From the NCBI GenBank assembly GCA_964405925.1, contig CAYOQG010000081.1, positions 1 to 18,864 of the forward strand: 18,864 nt of DNA, given 5' to 3'. The notes beneath the pieces were generated by a model. It ran no database searches. It was not told where the DNA came from and saw only the letters and a program-made list of their open reading frames with translations. The DNA comes from GCA-020344555 sp964405925 (GTDB lineage: Bacteria; Planctomycetota; Phycisphaerae; UBA1845). How positions within the stretch are numbered: the first letter of the stretch is position 1; each line of letters opens with the position of its first letter. The position numbers were made by a program, and so were the translations under genes. Below are positions 14,139 to 18,864 of the stretch, in pieces.

Positions 14139-14640
14139 AAGTGTGATGGAGTACGCCCGCCCGCTGACACGTCCGGTCTACGTGCGCCTACCGAAATCGC
14201 CCCGCGCCGCTCGTTTTGCGCCAAGCAGAGCGCCAGGCGCTTTTCGTTTGGTCGCGCGTTACCCGTTCCAGTCACTCGGGCAACCTGTTGAGCTGCTGAC
14301 GACAGGTCAGACAAAGCCTCAAGAGCTGCCGACTGCTCACCCTGCAAGGCGTATGAGTGGCGTTCCAGCGCCAGCGCGACATCCGAACGGCATGCTAGCG
14401 ATTGCGCCCTTTTGGGGTCGACCAGGAGAGTATCCGGCGACGGGCATTAGCTGACCCCTCGCCCGACTTCGATGCGCCCGCGTCAGCGTTCTTCGATGTT
14501 GTCGCATTTCTGTTCGTCAATGTCGTATCCGTCTCGCTGCTCGCGGGCACCTTATAAACGTGAGTGGCTCGAACCGTCACCGATGGATGCTGCGTCGTGG
14601 AACGCGCCCTACAATTCTGCAATTCCTCATTCGCTATTCG
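14139..14640. other. Gene-free stretch between tRNA-Ser and priA
   Basis: I see no supportable gene in these 502 bases on either strand. The open frames lack ribosome binding sites and protein-like composition. A short AGCGC/GCGCT hairpin with a CAG loop (14229-14241) is followed by TTTT and could be a second weak terminator. CGAATGAGGAATTGCAG read on the - strand near 14615-14640 carries no start of interest. The stretch may hold relics of a lost gene. Confidence 0.4.
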
Positions 14641-16935
14641 CTAGCTCAGCGCCACCGGGTCGACATCGATGATGATGGACTCGACCTTGGCGCGCAGCGC
14701 ATTGGTCTGCTTGAGATGACTTAGCAATTGCCGCATCGTGGTTGCGTTGGCTGTCCGCACCAACAGATCGTACCGGTACTTCCCACGCAATCTGGCCAGG
14801 GTGCACGGATTCGGACCAAGCACGTCACTGTGCGTAAGCGAAAGCGAAGCGATGGCGTCGAGGACGCGGCCGGTAACGGCTTCCGCCTCTTGCCGTGCGG
14901 TGGCTTCGCGCTTATGGGCAAGGATGATGCGGGCGAGGCGGCGAAACGGGGGAAGCCCGATCTGCTTGCGAATCGGAATCTCCTGCTCGGCGAAGGACTC
15001 ATAGTCGTGAGCGAGTGCGTACCTCAGCGCGGGCAGCTCAGGTGTTGTGGTCTGGACCACCACCCGACCCGAGGCATCCGCACGGCCCGCACGCCCTGCC
15101 ACCTGGGTGATCAATTGGAATAACCGCTCCGACGCACGAAAATCACTCGCCAGCCCGCTGGCGTCGGCGTGGACGACTCCGACAAACGAAACGAACGGGA
15201 AATCGAGCCCCTTGGCGATCATCTGCGTACCGACCAGAACGTCGATCTTCCGGGCATCAAAATCGTCCACCATCTGCTGATATTGGTCCCGATGCCTCAT
15301 TGTGTCACTGTCGACGCGTTTGACCCGCGCCTTGGGAAACAGCTCACCAAGCACTTCCTCAACGCGCTGGGTACCGGAGCCGACCTCGACGAGCTGCTGG
15401 CCGCAGGTGACGTTCGGGCAGTCGGTGGGGGTTGTGATCCGGCTGCGGCAATAGTGGCAGATGGCCTGCCCAGCCTCTCGATGAACCACAAGACCGACAT
15501 TGCAGTTTGGGCAGTTGATGGACGTGTTGCATGCCGGACAGTAAAGGCGACGGGCGAATCCTCGACGGTTCATTAGCAGCAGCGCCTGCTCACCCCGCTC
15601 GAGCGTCTGTCCAAGCAGGCGTTCCATGAGTCTGGATAGCACCACGACCTTCTTTCGTTCAAAGAACTCATCCCGCATGTCGACGATGTGGATCGTCGGC
15701 ATGGGAAGATCCCGCACCCGGCGGCGCATCATCAACCGCTGATATTCCGGTCGGTGACCGCTGTGGTACCACGTTTCGACAGAGGGTGTGGCTGAGCCCA
15801 AAACCACCGGAATCTCAAGCTGCTTAGCCCGCATGATGGCGACGTCTCGAACGTTGAAGCGTGGCGCCTGGAGGTTCTTGTAGCTCGTCTCCTGCTCCTC
15901 GTCGACGCAGATGATGCCAAGGTTGGGGCACGGAGCGAAGACCACGCTTCGCGTGCCGATCACGACGTTCCTTTCGCCCGACGCAACCTGTCGCCAGATG
16001 ACCGAGCGCTGGGCGTCGGTCAGACCGCTGTGGCTTACCGCCACATTCTCGAATCGAGAAGCGAGTCGCTGGACAAGCTGGGTGGTAAGCACGATTTCGG
16101 GAACGAGGAGGATGGCCTGTCGCCCGGCCGCCAACACCCGCCGAATCAGGCGAATATAGACCTCCGTCTTGCCGCTTCCGCTGACACCGCAGAGGAGCGT
16201 CACCGAAAACCCGCCGCCCTCAACATGAGCGCGGATTGACTCCAACACCGATCGCTGCTCCTCGGTCAGCTCAAACGCAGGTGCCTCGAGTGGAACGGAG
16301 AGAGCGGGCTTGTCGGACATCTCCTTTCGTACAATCACCTCCACTCGACCCGTTTTCATGAGTGCGCGGAGTGTCGACATAGAGGCATTAACCTCGCTGA
16401 GAAGCTCGCTGACCGCAACGGGATGCTCGCGCCCCGCTAGGGCGTCGATCAGCGCCTTGCGCTTGGGCCCAACGCGGGCACCGTCCGGAGAAACGTCGTC
16501 AAGCGTGCGCAGCAGCCGCGCATAACGAACGGTCTTGAGCCCCCGAGCCCGGCGTACTGACTCCGACGTAAACGCTTTGAGGGTTTGTCCGAGGGGACAG
16601 GCATAGTGAAGGGCTATCTCCCGCCCCAGCGTGATCAACTCCGGTGTCAGAAAACTGACCTCGTCGACGACGGCGTGGATAGGTCTCAGGGTGCTGTCCC
16701 AGACCTTTCGCTCCAGCGCCACAACAAACCCCTGCGCCAATCGGCCACTCCGGCCGAACGGGACCTCGACCCGTTGTCCGAGAGACAACGAGGTCTCCAA
16801 CGAGTCGGGGACGCTGAACGAATAGGTCCGGTGGGTCCGAAGGATCGGGGCGACTTCTGCAACCAGCCCCTGCCGCCGATCACCCTCCTCGATCCAGAGG
16901 CGATCCGTCGTGCTGTTTGTACGAATCATCGCCAT
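14641..16935 (-). CDS. priA: Primosomal protein N' (replication restart helicase PriA)
   Basis: This superfamily 2 helicase restarts stalled replication forks. Starts at 16935 and 16929 (ATG-GCG-ATG) are both possible; GGAG lies 4 and 10 nt upstream of them. From 16935 the protein has 764 aa, close to the usual 730-820. The frame is open upstream to 17175, but that extension looks non-coding. Numbered from 16935: the N-terminal 3'-DNA-end-binding domain runs to about 110 (RVEVPFGRSGRLAQGFVV), a winged-helix region lies near 160-200, and Walker A GVSGSGKT is at 250-257. DEEQ (345-348) replaces the usual DEEH. Eight zinc cysteines are at 466, 469, 475, 478, 493, 496, 506 and 511. LVGTQMIAKGLDFP and QVAGRAGR are helicase motifs V and VI. 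The 270-nt region upstream has no clear gene. Confidence 0.96.
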   Translation of the reverse strand: MAMIRTNSTTDRLWIEEGDRRQGLVAEVAPILRTHRTYSFSVPDSLETSLSLGQRVEVPFGRSGRLAQGFVVALERKVWDSTLRPIHAVVDEVSFLTPELITLGREIALHYACPLGQTLKAFTSESVRRARGLKTVRYARLLRTLDDVSPDGARVGPKRKALIDALAGREHPVAVSELLSEVNASMSTLRALMKTGRVEVIVRKEMSDKPALSVPLEAPAFELTEEQRSVLESIRAHVEGGGFSVTLLCGVSGSGKTEVYIRLIRRVLAAGRQAILLVPEIVLTTQLVQRLASRFENVAVSHSGLTDAQRSVIWRQVASGERNVVIGTRSVVFAPCPNLGIICVDEEQETSYKNLQAPRFNVRDVAIMRAKQLEIPVVLGSATPSVETWYHSGHRPEYQRLMMRRRVRDLPMPTIHIVDMRDEFFERKKVVVLSRLMERLLGQTLERGEQALLLMNRRGFARRLYCPACNTSINCPNCNVGLVVHREAGQAICHYCRSRITTPTDCPNVTCGQQLVEVGSGTQRVEEVLGELFPKARVKRVDSDTMRHRDQYQQMVDDFDARKIDVLVGTQMIAKGLDFPFVSFVGVVHADASGLASDFRASERLFQLITQVAGRAGRADASGRVVVQTTTPELPALRYALAHDYESFAEQEIPIRKQIGLPPFRRLARIILAHKREATARQEAEAVTGRVLDAIASLSLTHSDVLGPNPCTLARLRGKYRYDLLVRTANATTMRQLLSHLKQTNALRAKVESIIIDVDPVALS

Positions 16936-17205
16936 GCGACTCCGGTTCCGTGTCCCGTCGACACAAGCCCGCAAATGAGACAGGCGGCAGCCATCGCCGC
17001 GGAAACTCGAAGCGACGCCGATTATCGTACAGGGTAGGCGGATTCGCCACGGCCCACTTTTACAGCTTGGCGGATGCGTCTGCCACACCACGTCCTGCAG
17101 TGGTCCGTGGACAACGAGTTCGGCGTCTGCCGCTTGGTCAGAACTCGCCACGCGGGCGCAAGGAGGTCGCGGCACATGCTCCCGGAAGGCAGACAGGCAT
17201 CGCTG

Positions 17206-17652
17206 CTATCGCGGGATGCCCGGTTTTCCCGGCTTGGTGTCGGCGTGTTTGTAATCCCCAGGTTCGCCGAAAGTCCGGAACCCGGTGATTTGGGGCAAGT
17301 CCTCGGGCTTCTCCGACGGGTGAACCGCGAACGCTTCAACCCGCACGATTTCCTCAAAGGGAACGGTGACGACAAAGGCGCCGACCTTGTAATGTTCGTC
17401 AACGGGCACGCACTCAAAGACCAGGTGAGACTTGCTGCTGACCTCGGCTATCCCTTTGATCTCATAGCTGAACCCGTCGCGTAGATAAATCAGCACGCGT
17501 TCTTCGAGTTCGCGATGGAACTGGATTGCCCGCTCCTCTTCGCGGATGCGCTGTGGGTCGATATCGGGGAAGTGCCCGCGCGTGCAGCGCCACTTGGCCT
17601 CGTCCTTCTGTTGCATGAATGCCGGCCCGTGGAACCAGTCGTAATCGAACAT
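17206..17652 (-). CDS. Unrecognised 148-aa protein
   Basis: I do not recognise the family. ATG 17652 begins MFDYDWFHGPAFMQQKDEAKW; an AGGG lies a few bases upstream on the coding strand. The protein is soluble and acidic. A charged helix (IREEERAIQFHRELEERVLIYLRDGF, about 36-61) leads into a beta-rich middle with alternating strands (YEIKGIAEVSS, SHLVFECVPV, YKVGAFVVTVPFEEIVRVEAFAV, about 63-112) and a Pro/Gly-rich tail. The pattern suggests a small beta domain, possibly a binding module. No enzyme motif is visible. It is encoded on the same strand as priA, 270 nt upstream of it, and is divergent from queG across about 157 nt. Confidence 0.65.
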   Translation of the reverse strand: MFDYDWFHGPAFMQQKDEAKWRCTRGHFPDIDPQRIREEERAIQFHRELEERVLIYLRDGFSYEIKGIAEVSSKSHLVFECVPVDEHYKVGAFVVTVPFEEIVRVEAFAVHPSEKPEDLPQITGFRTFGEPGDYKHADTKPGKPGIPR

Positions 17653-17809
17653 ATTTCGCCCTAAACCCCAGAGGCAAGCTAATCGCCGGTTGCAGCACGC
17701 CCCACTCCGCGCAGGGTGCTAAAACGCGGCAACCTAGCCGCTGTCGCCGCAACCGTCAATCGTCGTTGCCACCGTTTGTATCGGCGGCGCGACGGCGTAC
17801 CATGCGTGC

Positions 17810-18793
17810 ATGTCGCCGTCAGATCGGGCTGAAACCATCAAGGAGCTGGCTGTTCACGAGGGCTTCGACAGATGCGGTATCGCTCGGGCTCACCCCACTT
17901 CACGTGGGGTATATTTTCGGTCCTGGCTCGAACAGGGGCGCGCCGGGTCGATGCGGTATCTGCAGCAGAACGTCGCGTGCCGTCTTGATCCTCGCGCTCT
18001 ACTTCCGGGCGCGAGGAGCGTAATTGTGGCCGCTCTGAATTACCGCGTCCGCAACCCTGAGCCTGCTTCGGACACGGGGTCCGCTCCCTGCGGTCGCGTG
18101 GCCCGCTACGCCTGGGGCGACGATTACCACGAGGTCGTGCGTGCGAAACTCCGGTCCATGGTCGAGCGTATGCAGACGGAGCTTGATACGCCGTTCGAGG
18201 CACGAGTCTGTGTGGATACTGCACCGCTCATGGAGAGGGACTGGGCTGCGGAAGCTGGCCTCGGTTGGATTGGAAAAAACACCATGGTCCTCCGTCACCA
18301 GCTCGGCAGCTACTTCTTCCTGGGTGCACTCATAACGACGCTGGAACTGACGCCGGATGACCCGGTCCTGGATCGGTGCGGCATGTGCACCGCTTGTCTT
18401 GACGCCTGTCCGACTGACGCCTTCCCGGCACCGTACGAAATGGACGCATCGCGGTGCATCAGCTACCTGACAATTGAGCATCGTGGCGACATACCCGAAG
18501 AGCTTGCGTCCAAAATGGGCAACTGGGTCTTTGGCTGCGACATCTGCCAGGAAGTCTGCCCCTATAACCGCCGTGCTCCGCTTTCCCGCGAACCACGCTT
18601 CGCCATCCGCCCCCCGGGCCCGAGACCGTTGCTGGACGACATACTGGCATGGTCAACCGATGACTACCGCGAGACACTGCGTGGCAGCGCGATGAAGCGT
18701 GCCAAGCTCGAAATGCTGAAGCGCAATGCCCGAATTGCGAAAGAAAACGCTGCTGGGTCAGCGTCGGACAGCCCCGGCCCGAACGATCGGTGA
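17810..18793 (+). CDS. queG: Epoxyqueuosine reductase QueG
   Basis: This cobalamin- and Fe-S-dependent enzyme reduces epoxyqueuosine to queuosine in the wobble position of tRNAs with GUN anticodons. The protein has 327 aa, the short form without the C-terminal HEAT-like repeats of the roughly 380-aa E. coli protein. Residues 1-130 form the N-terminal domain, with GSMRYL and PGARSVIVAALNY. VDTAPLMERDWAAEAGLGWI (135-154) includes the proposed catalytic acid D136, followed by GKNT. Two 4Fe-4S clusters are marked by C190, C193, C196, C200 (CGMCTACLDACP) and C216, C243, C246, C250 (CDICQEVCPYN). Other Que genes are not in this window. The start has only a weak ribosome binding site, but it fits the family N-terminus. 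Confidence 0.95.
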   Translation: MSPSDRAETIKELAVHEGFDRCGIARAHPTSRGVYFRSWLEQGRAGSMRYLQQNVACRLDPRALLPGARSVIVAALNYRVRNPEPASDTGSAPCGRVARYAWGDDYHEVVRAKLRSMVERMQTELDTPFEARVCVDTAPLMERDWAAEAGLGWIGKNTMVLRHQLGSYFFLGALITTLELTPDDPVLDRCGMCTACLDACPTDAFPAPYEMDASRCISYLTIEHRGDIPEELASKMGNWVFGCDICQEVCPYNRRAPLSREPRFAIRPPGPRPLLDDILAWSTDDYRETLRGSAMKRAKLEMLKRNARIAKENAAGSASDSPGPNDR

Positions 18794-18864
18794 CCGCCCC
18801 GATTACGACGTAGTCGTCGCTGAAGAAGTCCGTCGATTCGGTGTTTTGTGGATGAAGTGTAGCG

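Noticed and set aside
13889..14347. Minus-strand 152-codon ORF ending in GEGGIRTRE-type peptide
   Set aside because: It runs antisense through tRNA-Ser. This peptide is a well-known artefact of translating tRNA-Ser genes backwards.
14395..14622. Minus-strand 75-codon ORF between tRNA-Ser and priA
   Set aside because: It has a TTG start touching its only GAGG, low-complexity Ser/Thr/Asn content and no family resemblance.
16936..17175. 80-residue N-terminal extension of PriA
   Set aside because: It has no similarity to PriA and no initiation signal. ATG 16935 or 16929 with GGAG just upstream gives a normal-length protein.
1..18864. CRISPR array, complete IS, integrase or attachment site, riboswitch
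   Set aside because: No regularly spaced repeats, no full-length transposase or integrase, no recognisable riboswitch core, and no duplicated tRNA 3' end were seen when reading both strands.

Overview
The window is GC-rich, densely coded bacterial DNA carrying mostly conserved housekeeping genes. The gene set suggests a member of the Planctomycetota, possibly Phycisphaerae-like. The clues are a membrane-anchored sulfatase-fold protein fused to TPR repeats, a zinc-ribbon/DUF4190-like membrane protein, sigma-54 and a short QueG. The phylum is inferred from gene style; no rRNA is present to confirm it.

Layout. (1) 1-2573, accessory region, + strand: the end of an unidentified ORF, a two-domain protein (degenerate nucleotidyltransferase plus a radical-SAM-like domain without its cluster cysteines but with a SPASM tail), a 26-codon ORF that looks like a cut-off gene, and an orphan HEPN-type protein. 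(2) 2665-3570, - strand: zinc-ribbon membrane protein. (3) 3785-6442, + strand: SRP RNA, dnaX, ybaB/ebfC and recR, the same order as the classic scr-dnaX-yaaK-recR cluster of Bacillus. dnaX carries a ten-A run followed by a hairpin, with nearby stops in both other frames, which is a strong candidate for tau/gamma production by slippage. (4) 6692-8149: rpoN (sigma-54), with a sigma-54-like site and a TATAAT upstream. (5) 8150-9743: small island with an IS1380-type transposase stub, an imperfect direct repeat and an unrecognised 332-aa protein. (6) 9865-11537: DusB-like tRNA dihydrouridine synthase coupled by an ATGA overlap to a small membrane protein. (7) 11640-13682: a leader hairpin and a TPR-fused sulfatase-fold enzyme with Thr at the nucleophile position. 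(8) 14003-14138: tRNA-Ser(GCU) and a terminator. (9) 14641-16935, - strand: priA. (10) 17206-17652, - strand: unknown 148-aa protein. (11) 17810-18793, + strand: queG.

Working together: dnaX, ybaB, recR and priA serve replication, recombinational repair and restart. The SRP RNA serves membrane targeting. dus, queG and tRNA-Ser serve tRNA supply and modification. The accessory parts are the left end (pseudo-radical-SAM and HEPN) and the IS remnant with its orphan gene. I see no CRISPR array, no complete mobile element and no complete multi-gene defence or biosynthetic system. The most notable items are the dnaX slippage cassette, the cysteine-less radical SAM/SPASM protein and the orphan HEPN protein behind a truncated operon gene.
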